Shown: positions 17,329 through 26,343, counted from the first letter of the stretch. The stretch is DNA of 64,000 nucleotides from Candidatus Zixiibacteriota bacterium (GCA_035380245.1 DAOSXA010000003.1:434001-498000), one strand, 5' to 3'. Numbers and translations are program-made. The notes: a model not told the origin generated them from the sequence alone.

Positions 17329-18159
17329 ATGGTTATGAAAGACAAGAGGGGAAGGGCAGTACTGATCTCGCTATCTCAGCTATTACTCGCCTTTGGGTGC
17401 AGCGATTCAGAAAAGGGGCTGTTCGATATGATTACCGACGCGGGGGACGGCATAGGCTCGAGTTGGGCCGACTCCGCCTACATTGTGAGCATCGAGTCCG
17501 TTGAAGAGGCTACTCAGGGAGCGGTGTGCTCGGTGTCGGTGACGATCACGCCGGCTCAAGTGAGTCCTTCTTTTGTGACCGGTTTCCGGCTTTTGGTTGG
17601 ATTCGATCCGGCGTGCTTGTGTCTTATGACTGTTCAGCCCGGTGAGTTTCTGGTTGACTGCGACTGGGAGCAGTTCTCCTACGCTCAGGGGGTGAGCACG
17701 GACTGTGGTCCGGAGCCATGTCCCTCGGGGGTGGTCCATATGACGGGTTACGTGGGAGTGAACGACGGCGACGGTGATCCGTTATGTTTGATCGAAGATT
17801 GGGAAAACGAAGTTGAGTTGGCTCGTTTGTACTTCCTGGTCTCCGATGATCGTACTCTCGAATGCACATTTGTACCGATTCGATTCATTTGGTACGACTG
17901 CAACGACAACTTGCTGTCTACCGCCTCCGACACTGTTATGTTCTCTCGTTATTTGTGGGACTATCAGGACTCGATAAGGGAGCCTTCGACTTCGCTGCAT
18001 GAATATGACGGTATTTTCCCGAGTTATCTGGGGGCGCTTGAGGATTGCATCAACGCCGCGGAGAATCCCCGCGTTACTATTGAGCCGATACGCTGGATCG
18101 ATTTTGTCAACGGCGGTGTGGATATTAACTGTGCCGACTCTGTCGATATTCGTGAGTGA
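17329..18159 (+). CDS. cohesin-like half of a split array member
   Basis: The 276-residue lipoprotein (LLLAFGC, Cys24) aligns with the N-terminal half of the preceding gene. It has the same QG-VCS start of the cohesin-like domain, CDWEQFSYAQG, the FVPIRFIWYDC segment and the WIDFVNGGVDINCADS motif that normally precedes the dockerin. It then stops at DSVDIRE. The dockerin and C-terminal halves are encoded by the next gene with its own export signal. The start at 17329 or 17335 follows AAGGTAGG. It could be an evolved separate subunit or a decaying duplicate; the intact reading frame favours the former. Confidence 0.75.
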   Translation: MVMKDKRGRAVLISLSQLLLAFGCSDSEKGLFDMITDAGDGIGSSWADSAYIVSIESVEEATQGAVCSVSVTITPAQVSPSFVTGFRLLVGFDPACLCLMTVQPGEFLVDCDWEQFSYAQGVSTDCGPEPCPSGVVHMTGYVGVNDGDGDPLCLIEDWENEVELARLYFLVSDDRTLECTFVPIRFIWYDCNDNLLSTASDTVMFSRYLWDYQDSIREPSTSLHEYDGIFPSYLGALEDCINAAENPRVTIEPIRWIDFVNGGVDINCADSVDIRE

Positions 18160-18180
18160 TACTGCTTAACCGAGGTGACT

Positions 18181-18915
18181 ATGTTACGAGCACGATGCCG
18201 GCATTTCAACAAGTCGGTGCCGGCGCGACTGATCGTTCTTAGTGTTCTTCTTATGGTTTGTGGGGCGGTGGGCAACGCAGACGACAAAGCGGCACAGGCT
18301 TTCTCCGACGGGGGATCGATCTGGTCGCATCCGCGTCTTGAGAGTCCGACCGACAGCGGCGTCCGGCCGATTCCGAGACACAGATATCAACCCGCAGGTG
18401 ACATGGATCTCGATGGGAAACAGTGGCAGGCGTCGGACGAGACGCTGCTTCACGACTATTTCCTGCACGGTTTGAAAGTGTTCAAAATCAATGTCGATGG
18501 CCAGGTAGCAGCTTCCGATGTCAATGGCGACGGCAACTGCCTGGCGGTGGAAGACCTGGTCTTCCTTCAGAATATACTACGCGGAACAGCCGGTGAATAT
18601 CTAGATCTTACCCCGGTGCGTCTGGCCTATGTAAATAATCACGATACCCTGATGATTGAACGTGCCGTTGGCGGGCTTTATATGGAAGTGCAGGGAGAGG
18701 CTGCGCCGGTGCTGTTGTCGCCGGTTATGTCTTTGGAATATGCCGTGGACAGTGGCATTACACATATCCTGGTAATGAGTGAGTCGGGGGAAAGCGCTTT
18801 CGGTAACATTCTGTATGTCCCCGGAGACTGGATTAGTTTGACCGCCTCCACGCCGGAGGGTACTCGCGTGGTATTGTACGATGAAGAACAAGGCAACCAT
18901 GACAGTATCCAATAG
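18181..18915 (+). CDS. dockerin half of a split array member
   Basis: This 244-residue protein starts at the ATG preceded by GAGGTGA. It carries a new export signal (about 1-36: a basic start, then LIVLSVLLMVCGAVGNA). About 40 residues of unrelated linker follow. Then come the dockerin (GDMDLDGKQWQASD... and SDVNGDGNCLAVEDLVFLQ) and the domain that follows it in the intact paralogs (GGLYMEVQGEA...). The C-terminal sorting-tail-like domain is missing: the frame ends after VVLYDEEQGNHDSIQ inside the start of the next gene. Together with the preceding gene it makes a two-chain version of the single-chain paralogs. Confidence 0.75.
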   Translation: MLRARCRHFNKSVPARLIVLSVLLMVCGAVGNADDKAAQAFSDGGSIWSHPRLESPTDSGVRPIPRHRYQPAGDMDLDGKQWQASDETLLHDYFLHGLKVFKINVDGQVAASDVNGDGNCLAVEDLVFLQNILRGTAGEYLDLTPVRLAYVNNHDTLMIERAVGGLYMEVQGEAAPVLLSPVMSLEYAVDSGITHILVMSESGESAFGNILYVPGDWISLTASTPEGTRVVLYDEEQGNHDSIQ

Positions 18916-20497
18916 AATCAACCTGCTGATTATTATATTGGTCTTCATTGGAATGATCGCTTTAATCGTTTCCTGCGATCAAGCTGACGAGGTGTATTTC
19001 TCCAGCCCGAGTTATCTTGACCAGCGCCCGGACACGACTCTCTGGGACAGCGTCAACCACATGACCGATTCCGGGATAAATGTTGTGATCGAATGCGAGC
19101 GCGGCGACGAACTGCGACCGCAGGGAGTGATACAGGGGCAGCACTGTTACGTTGACGTGTTAATCGATGTAAAAGGAACATTAATTGCCGGAATTGATCT
19201 TCTCCTCTGCTACAACGCCGGGGCATTATCTTTCCAGACCGCTGTGGCCGGTGAATTGATAGAGGGATGCGGTTGGGAGTATTTCAGTTACCGTTACGGT
19301 TCCGATCCCGAATCGGGTCTCCCCAGTGGTGTTGTTCACTTGGTGGCTATCGCTGAAATCAATAATGGCGCCAATCACCCGGATTGTTACGGTGTCGGTT
19401 ACCCAGCGACAATCGGTGAATTGGATTTCTTGATTTCAAATGACCGTATTTATGAGGGCGCTTTTATTCCTATAACATTTTGCTGGCGAGACTGCGGCGA
19501 TAATACTCTCGCCTTATACGAGGACAGCTCGAAGAATGAAATATATCAAGGCATAAGCCGACAGGTATGGGAGAGTGATGGAAAGGTATACACTCGAGCA
19601 CTGTTGGAACCGGTTGGTTTCCCCAGCTATGAAGGCGCCCCGGACTCCTGTCTGGAACTGGTTTCTGATCATCCCGGACGAAGGGTGATTAATCTATTCA
19701 ACGGCGGGGTGCAGATCGTTTGTGCCGACTCCGTTGAAACCGTAGGGGATGTTAACCTGAATGGCGAAACGTATGAAATTGCCGATGCGGTGCTATACGC
19801 CAATTATTTTATCCATGGGGAGAGTGTCTTTAAGGTCAATGTCGATGCCCAGATTGAGGCTTCGGATGTGAACCGTGACGGTGTTCCCCTGACCGTTCAG
19901 GATCTGGTATATCTCATTAATTACATCTGTGGGACTGCTCTGCCGATCGAGAAAATCAATCGGAGAGAAAGCCGGTATACCTGCGAAGGAGACACTCTTT
20001 GGATCGAAGATATGGTTGGAGGGCTTTATCTGAAAGCTCCGGGTGAGGTAATCCCGACGCTGTTGGCTGAGAACATGGAGATAAGATATGTAACCCGGGA
20101 CGATACCACCTTCATACTCGTGAACAGTTTCCGATGCAATTCCGCCTCCGGTGACCTGCTCTATGTGCCGGGAGGCTGGTCTTATATTGAAGCCGTAGCT
20201 TCTGATGGTGGTGAGATATACTTCGACACAGGCACCGAGATGACAACCCTGTCCGCGACACCGAATCCGTTTGCTGATTCGGTGGTGTTTTCGTTCCGGT
20301 GGCCGTTTATCGATGATTACCTTATCCGTATTTATGACGTTGCCGGCGGAAGTGTGGGAGGAATCAAGGGAAAAGCATGCGGTATAGATCAAACCGTAGT
20401 GTGGCAAACTGAGAATATCAATACGGGAGTATTCTACGCCCGCTTGTATAATAATGATCGAGTGGTTGGATCGGTAACGCTGTTGAAGGGAGAATGA
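18899..20497 (+). CDS. cohesin-like/dockerin lipoprotein, array member 3
   Basis: The 532-residue protein has a lipoprotein signal ending ALIVSC (Cys26) followed by Asp-Gln. The cohesin-like domain lies at about 60-210 and the VNLFNGG-type linker at about 265 (here NLFNGGVQIVCADS). The dockerin has motifs DVNLNGETYEIAD and DVNRDGVPLTVQDLVYLIN. A beta domain starts GGLYLKAPGEVIPTLLAE. The tail runs from SATPNPFADSVVFSF to VTLLKGE and looks like a T9SS type A sorting domain. I prefer the ATG at 18899 (AAGG five bases before); an in-frame ATG at 18881 lacks a binding site. The start lies inside the preceding gene, so the junction looks like a deletion between two copies. Confidence 0.8.
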   Translation: MTVSNRINLLIIILVFIGMIALIVSCDQADEVYFSSPSYLDQRPDTTLWDSVNHMTDSGINVVIECERGDELRPQGVIQGQHCYVDVLIDVKGTLIAGIDLLLCYNAGALSFQTAVAGELIEGCGWEYFSYRYGSDPESGLPSGVVHLVAIAEINNGANHPDCYGVGYPATIGELDFLISNDRIYEGAFIPITFCWRDCGDNTLALYEDSSKNEIYQGISRQVWESDGKVYTRALLEPVGFPSYEGAPDSCLELVSDHPGRRVINLFNGGVQIVCADSVETVGDVNLNGETYEIADAVLYANYFIHGESVFKVNVDAQIEASDVNRDGVPLTVQDLVYLINYICGTALPIEKINRRESRYTCEGDTLWIEDMVGGLYLKAPGEVIPTLLAENMEIRYVTRDDTTFILVNSFRCNSASGDLLYVPGGWSYIEAVASDGGEIYFDTGTEMTTLSATPNPFADSVVFSFRWPFIDDYLIRIYDVAGGSVGGIKGKACGIDQTVVWQTENINTGVFYARLYNNDRVVGSVTLLKGE

Positions 20498-22074
20498 TGA
20501 TGGGAGGTCTCAGACAAATCGGACTGTGTGCGATACTTGTCGCGGGCTATGCAATAATCGGTTTAATTGTCTCCTGTGATCAGTCGGATGAGGTGTTCGT
20601 AACCGCTCCGAGTTATCAGGATCAAATCGATACTTCGTACTGGTCGCTATATGAAGGTGCTCTGGATACCGGATTGAGTGTCATTATTGAACTGGAAGAT
20701 ATAGATTATCCGAAGAATCCGGGAGTATTGGGCGGTCAACATTGCTTCGTTGATGTTATAGTAAAAGGCAACCAAGAGGTAATCACGGGATTTTCACTGT
20801 GTTTTACATATGATGCTCGTATAATTTCATTCCAGGAGGCGAGACCGGGCGAATTGGTTGAAAACTGTGATTGGGACCATTTCGATGATTACTATTTTGT
20901 AGAAACTGATGGAACGAATATTATCATGCTGGAAGCTCGCACCCAGACTGTGCTTGGCTTTCCACCAATGAAGGATGGCCATAGTAATCTCCCCATAAGA
21001 ATCGCAACGCTTGATTTCCTGGTCAACGATGATCCGTATTGGGAGGGTTCCTATGCACCAATTCGTTTCTATTGGGTAAGCTGCAGTATAAATAGCCTGA
21101 TAGTGTATGCCAATTCGGAGGCCGCAGAAGCCGTCATTGCTCGCGAGGGAACAGTGTGGGATTATAATGGTCTCAAGTATCTTCCTCTTTCAGTTGAGAC
21201 GTTAGACCTCCCGTCACAATATGGGCTGCCGAACTCATGTTATCCTATCGACAGCAACTGTTTTGTCAACTTCGTCAACGGTGGTGTCATGACAGCGTTA
21301 GACTATCCTCAGCTCGATTATGGCGATATCGACGCCAATGGTCAGCCCAATGAGTTATCCGACGCAGACCTGTACCGGGATTATTTTCTTACGGGAACAT
21401 CAGTGTTCACAGTGGATCCTGTGTCGCAGGAGCGCGCGACCGATGTCAATCGTGATGGGATTACGCTATCCATTGAGGACTTCATTTATTTGTACCGGTT
21501 AATCAACGGCACGGTTAAGGACTCTTCTTACTTATTCAACGACCACAGCTCCTTTTCGACGTTCGGAGATACTCTCCGGATCGAGAAGCCGGTGAGCGGG
21601 CTTTATTTAAAAGCGCCTGGCGATGTGACTCCGACTCTGCTGGCGCCGCAAATGGAGTTGCGGTACGCTGTCATTAACGATACCACAAACATCATAGTCT
21701 ACTGTCCCTCCAGTGATTCAGCCTCGGGCGATCTGCTCTATGTGCCCGGGGGATGGTCGTATTTGAGGGCGGCTACACCCGACGGCGCCCAGATACTTCT
21801 GTACAACCCCGCGACAACGGTCAATCTGTCCGCGACACCGAATCCATTTGCTGATTCGGTGGTGTTTTCGTTCCGGTGGCCGTTTATCGAAGATTGCTTC
21901 ATTTACGTATACAGCATAACCGGCAAGTGTGTGGAAGGGATGAGGGGTGAATCAGCTGTGGCAGATCAGAGTCTGGTATGGCACACCAAGAACATTGAGT
22001 CGGGAATCTACTACGCGCGTCTGTATAGAGACGACCGCCAGATCGACTCGATAACCTTACTGAAGGGAGAATGA
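20494..22074 (+). CDS. cohesin-like/dockerin lipoprotein, array member 4
   Basis: The 526-residue paralog shares the full architecture: signal ending GLIVSC (Cys28), cohesin-like domain, NFVNGGV linker, dockerin loops DIDANGQPNELSD and DVNRDGITLSIEDFIYLY, the GLYLKAPGDVTPTLLAPQM domain, and the SATPNPFADSVVFSF tail ending LLKGE. It overlaps the previous gene by ATGA and its binding site is that gene's last codons (AAGGGAGA). The DNA for its N-terminal 'APSYQDQIDTSYW' region and its tail is nearly identical to other copies. Its cohesin-like centre is quite different, so it is a mosaic. This part has noticeably more A/T than the neighbours. Confidence 0.8.
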   Translation: MMMGGLRQIGLCAILVAGYAIIGLIVSCDQSDEVFVTAPSYQDQIDTSYWSLYEGALDTGLSVIIELEDIDYPKNPGVLGGQHCFVDVIVKGNQEVITGFSLCFTYDARIISFQEARPGELVENCDWDHFDDYYFVETDGTNIIMLEARTQTVLGFPPMKDGHSNLPIRIATLDFLVNDDPYWEGSYAPIRFYWVSCSINSLIVYANSEAAEAVIAREGTVWDYNGLKYLPLSVETLDLPSQYGLPNSCYPIDSNCFVNFVNGGVMTALDYPQLDYGDIDANGQPNELSDADLYRDYFLTGTSVFTVDPVSQERATDVNRDGITLSIEDFIYLYRLINGTVKDSSYLFNDHSSFSTFGDTLRIEKPVSGLYLKAPGDVTPTLLAPQMELRYAVINDTTNIIVYCPSSDSASGDLLYVPGGWSYLRAATPDGAQILLYNPATTVNLSATPNPFADSVVFSFRWPFIEDCFIYVYSITGKCVEGMRGESAVADQSLVWHTKNIESGIYYARLYRDDRQIDSITLLKGE

Positions 22075-23663
22075 AAATGGGGAGGCTTAAAACACCCGGA
22101 TTTGTAGTCCTGATAGTATTGACCGGTGCAATAATCGGTTTAATTGTCTCGTGCGATCAGTCGGACAATATCTACTACCCAAGTTCCAGTTATTCCTCCG
22201 AACCTTCGGATGACGGGATCTGGAATACTATTAGCCAATTGAGTGAATCAGGTTTGGCTGTTGTTGTTGAGGTCGAACGAGGTGAGGATCCCAGTCAGCT
22301 TGGCGTAGAACCGGGTCAGCATTGTCAGGTTGATATCACGGTGGACACCCGGGGAGAACCGATGGATGCATTTGAAGTGATCGTTGTCTATGACTCTGCG
22401 GCCTTGACTCTGGAAGAAGCCTATCCCGGCGAACTGTACGACCTGTGCGACTGGGAGTTCTTCACGTCCCATGCTGTTGTAGGAGAAAGCTCGGGAGCCG
22501 GGTATCGAATAAGGGGCATTGCTAATCTGGTCGGTGATGATAATTCGGGAAATCCGACTTGTTATGGATCAGATGAACCCATTACAGTAGCCACGCTTAA
22601 TTTTTTGGTGACGACCGAAGCACATTACGAGGGTAAGTTTAGTCCAATCATATTCACATGGGGATCGTGTGCGAGCAACTGTCTGTCCTTGCATACCAAT
22701 GGATCATACCATAGAGCCTGTGAGAAACGTCTATGGGTGAGTGATGGTCACCGCTACAGCCTATGCTCTACGGAAGCGAATGGTTTCCCAACCGTCTACG
22801 GAATCACCGACGATTGCATCAGCTATGAGGGCATTGTACCGAGCAAGAGGCGGGTGGACTTCTTCACCGGCGGGGTGCTTATCAAAGGAGCAAATTCGCC
22901 CGTCGCCGTGGGGGATGTCAACCTCAACGGGACTCCTTGTGAGGATGAGGATATCGCTCTGTTCGCTAATTGTATCCTGCATGGAACCAGTGTGCTGGAC
23001 ATAGATTCTGTAGCTCAGACCGATGCTTCCGATGTAAACGTCGATGGCATTCCCCTAACCCTGCAGGATTTGGTCTACATGGTGAACATCAATCAGGAAA
23101 GAGCAAGACCTACACCACTTATTTCTCCTAAGCAGTGTGTGTATGGGTTCAGGGGTGACACGCTCTGGCTTTCGAGAGAAGTCTCCGGCCTCTACCTGGA
23201 AACGGAGACGGCGAGTATACCTGCTCTTCTCGCCCAAGGAATGCAGTTGGAGTATGCGTTCGACGGCGACATCGCACAGGTGTTATTGTTCAGTGCGTCG
23301 GGTGACTCGGCCTCCGGCGACCTTCTTGTGGTGTCGGGTGGCCTCTCATACATTGAAGCGGCCACGCCCGAAGGCGGGGAGATGCGGCTCTACACGGATA
23401 CATATAGTGTTGAACTCTCAACTTCTCCCTGTCCTTTTACCGACTCGGTGTTGTTTTCGTTTGACTGGCCTTTTAACGAGGATTACCACTTGCAGATTTT
23501 CGATTCTTTCGGACATCAGGTAGGTGCTTATAAGGGTGCGTCAGTAGGGGAAATCCGCGAAGTGATATGGCAACCGAAGAATCTTTCAGGCGGACTCTAT
23601 TATGCCTGGCTTTACCAAGGTGAACGCAAGGTTGGCTCAGTAACATTGATACGGGGAGAATGA
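22071..23663 (+). CDS. cohesin-like/dockerin lipoprotein, array member 5
   Basis: The 530-residue paralog has a signal ending GLIVSC (Cys28), the cohesin-like domain with CDWEFFTSHAV, linker VDFFTGGVLIKGANS, and dockerin loops DVNLNGTPCEDED and DVNVDGIPLTLQDLVYMVN. The following beta domain starts SGLYLETETASIPALLAQ, and the tail is TSPCPFTDSVLFSFDWPF...VTLIRGE. The PNPF motif of the tail is changed to PCPF. It overlaps both neighbours by four bases. The signal-peptide DNA is almost the same as in the next gene, pointing to recent exchange between the two. Confidence 0.8.
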   Translation: MKMGRLKTPGFVVLIVLTGAIIGLIVSCDQSDNIYYPSSSYSSEPSDDGIWNTISQLSESGLAVVVEVERGEDPSQLGVEPGQHCQVDITVDTRGEPMDAFEVIVVYDSAALTLEEAYPGELYDLCDWEFFTSHAVVGESSGAGYRIRGIANLVGDDNSGNPTCYGSDEPITVATLNFLVTTEAHYEGKFSPIIFTWGSCASNCLSLHTNGSYHRACEKRLWVSDGHRYSLCSTEANGFPTVYGITDDCISYEGIVPSKRRVDFFTGGVLIKGANSPVAVGDVNLNGTPCEDEDIALFANCILHGTSVLDIDSVAQTDASDVNVDGIPLTLQDLVYMVNINQERARPTPLISPKQCVYGFRGDTLWLSREVSGLYLETETASIPALLAQGMQLEYAFDGDIAQVLLFSASGDSASGDLLVVSGGLSYIEAATPEGGEMRLYTDTYSVELSTSPCPFTDSVLFSFDWPFNEDYHLQIFDSFGHQVGAYKGASVGEIREVIWQPKNLSGGLYYAWLYQGERKVGSVTLIRGE

Positions 23664-25252
23664 CAATGGGGGGGCTTAAAGCACCCGGATTTGTAGTCCT
23701 GATAGTATTGGCCGGTGCAATAATCGGTTTAGTTGTCTCATGCGATCAAGCGGACGAGGTGTTCATCACCGCTCCGAGTTATCAGGATCAAATCGATACC
23801 TCGTACTGGCGCTGGTTCGACGATGAGTTAAACTCCGGCCCGAGTGTGGTTATTGGGGCGGTACTCGGAATCGATGGCAGTCACTACGGAGTTCCGCCCG
23901 GCGCCGGCGTTGAGTCTTACGTAGCGTTGCGGGGTATTGACCGGTTGATCACCGCCTTTGACCTGCGCATTGCCTTCAACTCCGATGCTCTTGAGGTTAC
24001 CCATACTGCCCCCGGTAATCTTATCACTAACGGCGAGTGGGAATACTTCAACATAGAGCGGAGCCAATGTCTCGAAAAAACCTGTTTCCATCTTACCGGA
24101 GTGACCTCAATCGATGGTGCTATGAGGAACGATGTAATAATTCGTTCGGCGAATCCCGTTGCGATAATCACCATGTCTTTCGATGTCTCGACTGATCGCG
24201 GCTATGACAACCAGGAAGTGCCTATTCGTTTTTATTGGGAAGACTGTTCCGATAACTGGATAAGGACCCTGACCGAAGAAGGGCTGGAGGAGACGGCCAT
24301 CGGAGTCAAGTGGCGTGTGTTCGATGCGAGCGGCTGGTACTGGCTCAGCGACTTAATCGAGTTTGCCGGGTTCCCCTCGATTATCGGAGTCCCTAATTAC
24401 TGCTGTGATTTAATTGACCACGATCGGCCGGTGAACCGAGTTCTTTGGTTCATCGACGGCGGAGTATCGATTGGGGAGAGCGAGCCGGACCCGATCCATG
24501 GTGATCTGAATCTGGATGGGTACCCCTACAGATCTGACGATGCGGCCCTCTTTGCCGACTATTTCGTTCAAGGCATGGAAGCATTCACCATCTGGCTGGA
24601 ATACCAGGTTCAACAAAGCGATGTTAACTATGACGGGTGTTTCCTGACGATTGAAGACCTGGTTTATCTGTGGCGCCGCGTCAATCGCACTGAAAAGCAC
24701 TTTGAACTGCTTGAGAAAGGCCATAGCGCCTTCACAACTATCGGCGATACGCTTCGGATCAAAAATCCAATCGGCGGATTGTACTTGGAAGCGCCGGGTG
24801 ATGTGACTCCGACTCTGCTGGCGTCTCAAATGGAGATGCGGTTCACCGTCCGCGACGATACGACTCGTATCCTGCTGTACAGTCCTTCCAGCGACTCCGC
24901 CTCGGGCAACCTGCTCTATATGCCTGGGGGATGGTCGTCTATGAGGGCGGCGACGCCTGACGGCGCCGAGATGCTCCTGTACGATCCGGCGGCGACGATC
25001 ACGCTGTCCGCGACACCGAATCCGTTCACCGACTCGACAGTCTTCAGTTTCGATTGGCCCTTCGCGCGAGATTATTGCATCCACCTTTACGATTTCACCG
25101 GCAGGGAGATTGATGGGGTAACCGGAGAAGGCGACAGCGTAGCGCGTACGGCCGTGTGGCGACCCGGTGCGCTGCCGGCAGGTGTGTACGAGGCGCGGTT
25201 GTATTGGCAAGGCCGAATGGCGGCCGCCACGAAGCTGCTCAAGAAGAACTGA
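23660..25252 (+). CDS. cohesin-like/dockerin lipoprotein, array member 6
   Basis: The 530-residue paralog has a signal ending GLVVSC (Cys28). Its cohesin-like domain lacks the CDWE motif (here NGEWEYFN) and opens with a distinct GVESYVALRG segment. The linker is WFIDGGVSIGES. Dockerin loops are DLNLDGYPYRSDD and DVNYDGCFLTIEDLVYLWR. The beta domain starts GGLYLEAPGDVTPTLLASQM, and the tail SATPNPFTDSTVFSFDWPF ends KLLKKN. It overlaps the preceding gene by ATGA and is the last full-length copy, with a gap of about 100 bases and a new promoter downstream. Confidence 0.8.
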   Translation: MTMGGLKAPGFVVLIVLAGAIIGLVVSCDQADEVFITAPSYQDQIDTSYWRWFDDELNSGPSVVIGAVLGIDGSHYGVPPGAGVESYVALRGIDRLITAFDLRIAFNSDALEVTHTAPGNLITNGEWEYFNIERSQCLEKTCFHLTGVTSIDGAMRNDVIIRSANPVAIITMSFDVSTDRGYDNQEVPIRFYWEDCSDNWIRTLTEEGLEETAIGVKWRVFDASGWYWLSDLIEFAGFPSIIGVPNYCCDLIDHDRPVNRVLWFIDGGVSIGESEPDPIHGDLNLDGYPYRSDDAALFADYFVQGMEAFTIWLEYQVQQSDVNYDGCFLTIEDLVYLWRRVNRTEKHFELLEKGHSAFTTIGDTLRIKNPIGGLYLEAPGDVTPTLLASQMEMRFTVRDDTTRILLYSPSSDSASGNLLYMPGGWSSMRAATPDGAEMLLYDPAATITLSATPNPFTDSTVFSFDWPFARDYCIHLYDFTGREIDGVTGEGDSVARTAVWRPGALPAGVYEARLYWQGRMAAATKLLKKN

Positions 25253-25275
25253 GACTGCCCTGAGCTTTTTTCGTT

Positions 25276-25304
25276 TTGACGAAATTGTCCTTGAGAACTA
25301 TATT
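25276..25304 (+). promoter_or_regulatory. sigma70-type promoter for the dockerin-only lipoprotein
   Basis: TTGACG (25276-25281) and TATATT (25299-25304) are separated by 17 bases. The site lies in the gap after array member 6 and about 55 bases before the next start codon, so the last gene can be expressed separately. Confidence 0.55.
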
Positions 25305-25357
25305 AGTTCTGTATCATGTGCATTATGTGGAATGAAAGTTCTATAGGGAGCTAAGTC

Positions 25358-26233
25358 ATAAGACGCAATACGGGCAATTGGTTGTTTTTTTTAGCGGCGG
25401 TTGTCCTGACCGTGGCTGTCTGGGGTTGCGGCCGGCAACACGCTACCACGGATTCGTTTGATGATGTGGCTATCGGTGATATCAACCTGGACGGTTATCC
25501 GTACACCATGGCCGATGCCGTGCTGTTTTCCAACTATTTCGTGCAGGGGACAGCGGTCTTTTCATCCGATCTGCACCGGCATATCCTTGCCGGCGATGTC
25601 AACCAAGACGGTGTTGCACTCGAAGTGTCCGACTTGCAATATCTCATTCGGATTCTAGTCGGTGATGCTGCTGATGTGTCGCAGCTACAACTAGAGAACG
25701 TTACTTATAGGATTGATGATACTCTGCTCTGGACCGACGATGCTGTTTCCGCAGTGTATATGGTGGCTCCCGGTGAGGTTTCTTTCTTAAGTGAAACCGA
25801 TGAACTGACGTTGGAGTACGAATTCCGAGATGGCATGACCTATGTCTTGATGTACTCCCTGACCGGCAAGTCGGCGCAGGGCTACATCCTCTCTTTCTCT
25901 CGGCTCCAAGATGCGACACTTCAACTAGCGGCGCCGTCTGGTGCAGCCACTGCTGCAACACAACTTCCTTTGGCCGAGTCGGTCTACCTGGAACAGAACC
26001 ACCCGAATCCGTTTACCGAGTCGACGATCATCTCATTCCATCTACCGGAGGCGGCCGATTATCATGTGGGAATCTACGACGTCGAGGGTCAGCCGGTTGG
26101 GGAGTACTCCGGACATGCCGAGGCCGGCGTTGTGAACTTCGAATGGTCGGGAGCGGGGCATGCTCCGGGCGTTTATTTCTATCGCCTCGAGGTCAACGGC
26201 GAGAGCTTTGTGAAGAAGATGATTCTGCTTTAG
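25358..26233 (+). CDS. dockerin-only lipoprotein with sorting-tail-like C-terminus
   Basis: This relative of the array has no cohesin-like domain. The lipoprotein signal is followed directly by the dockerin (DINLDGYPYTMAD and DVNQDGVALEVSDLQYLIR). The common beta domain comes next, and a canonical tail closes the protein (LEQNHPNPFTESTIISF ... GVYFYRLEVNGESFVKKMILL). This tail is closer to the standard FlgD-like/T9SS type A form than those of the other copies. The first allowed start (TTG, 25382) has no binding site and leaves the signal without basic residues. GGGAG at 25345-25349 is spaced correctly for ATA at 25358, which gives a normal n-region (RRNTGNW) and about 291 residues. Confidence 0.75.
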   Translation: MRRNTGNWLFFLAAVVLTVAVWGCGRQHATTDSFDDVAIGDINLDGYPYTMADAVLFSNYFVQGTAVFSSDLHRHILAGDVNQDGVALEVSDLQYLIRILVGDAADVSQLQLENVTYRIDDTLLWTDDAVSAVYMVAPGEVSFLSETDELTLEYEFRDGMTYVLMYSLTGKSAQGYILSFSRLQDATLQLAAPSGAATAATQLPLAESVYLEQNHPNPFTESTIISFHLPEAADYHVGIYDVEGQPVGEYSGHAEAGVVNFEWSGAGHAPGVYFYRLEVNGESFVKKMILL

Positions 26234-26272
26234 GGTTGTTGAATTACTTCCGCAAGGACACAATCACTGGGG

Positions 26273-26343
26273 GAGACAAGCCCCCCGCCTGCGCGATTGA
26301 AAGCCTGAAGTTCGCATAGCGGGCGGCCTTGCGTCGCCTGCAT
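26273..26343 (-). repeat. dispersed repeat A, copy 1 (inverted relative to copy 2)
   Basis: This copy is the reverse complement of 33724-33794. The core of 27 bases (26312-26338) is identical to 33728-33754, and a GGAGACAAGCCC end is also shared. It sits in the 185-base gap between the convergent lipoprotein and sufT genes and can form a G5/C5 hairpin at its outer end. Confidence 0.85.

Noticed and set aside
18145..18395. A frameshift as the reason for the split array gene
   Set aside because: No single shift joins the halves. The intervening 240 bases encode a new export signal with its own ribosome binding site.
20494..22074. Idea that array member 4 is a pseudogene because it has more A/T
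   Set aside because: The reading frame is complete with intact signal, dockerin loops and tail, and it overlaps its neighbours like the others.
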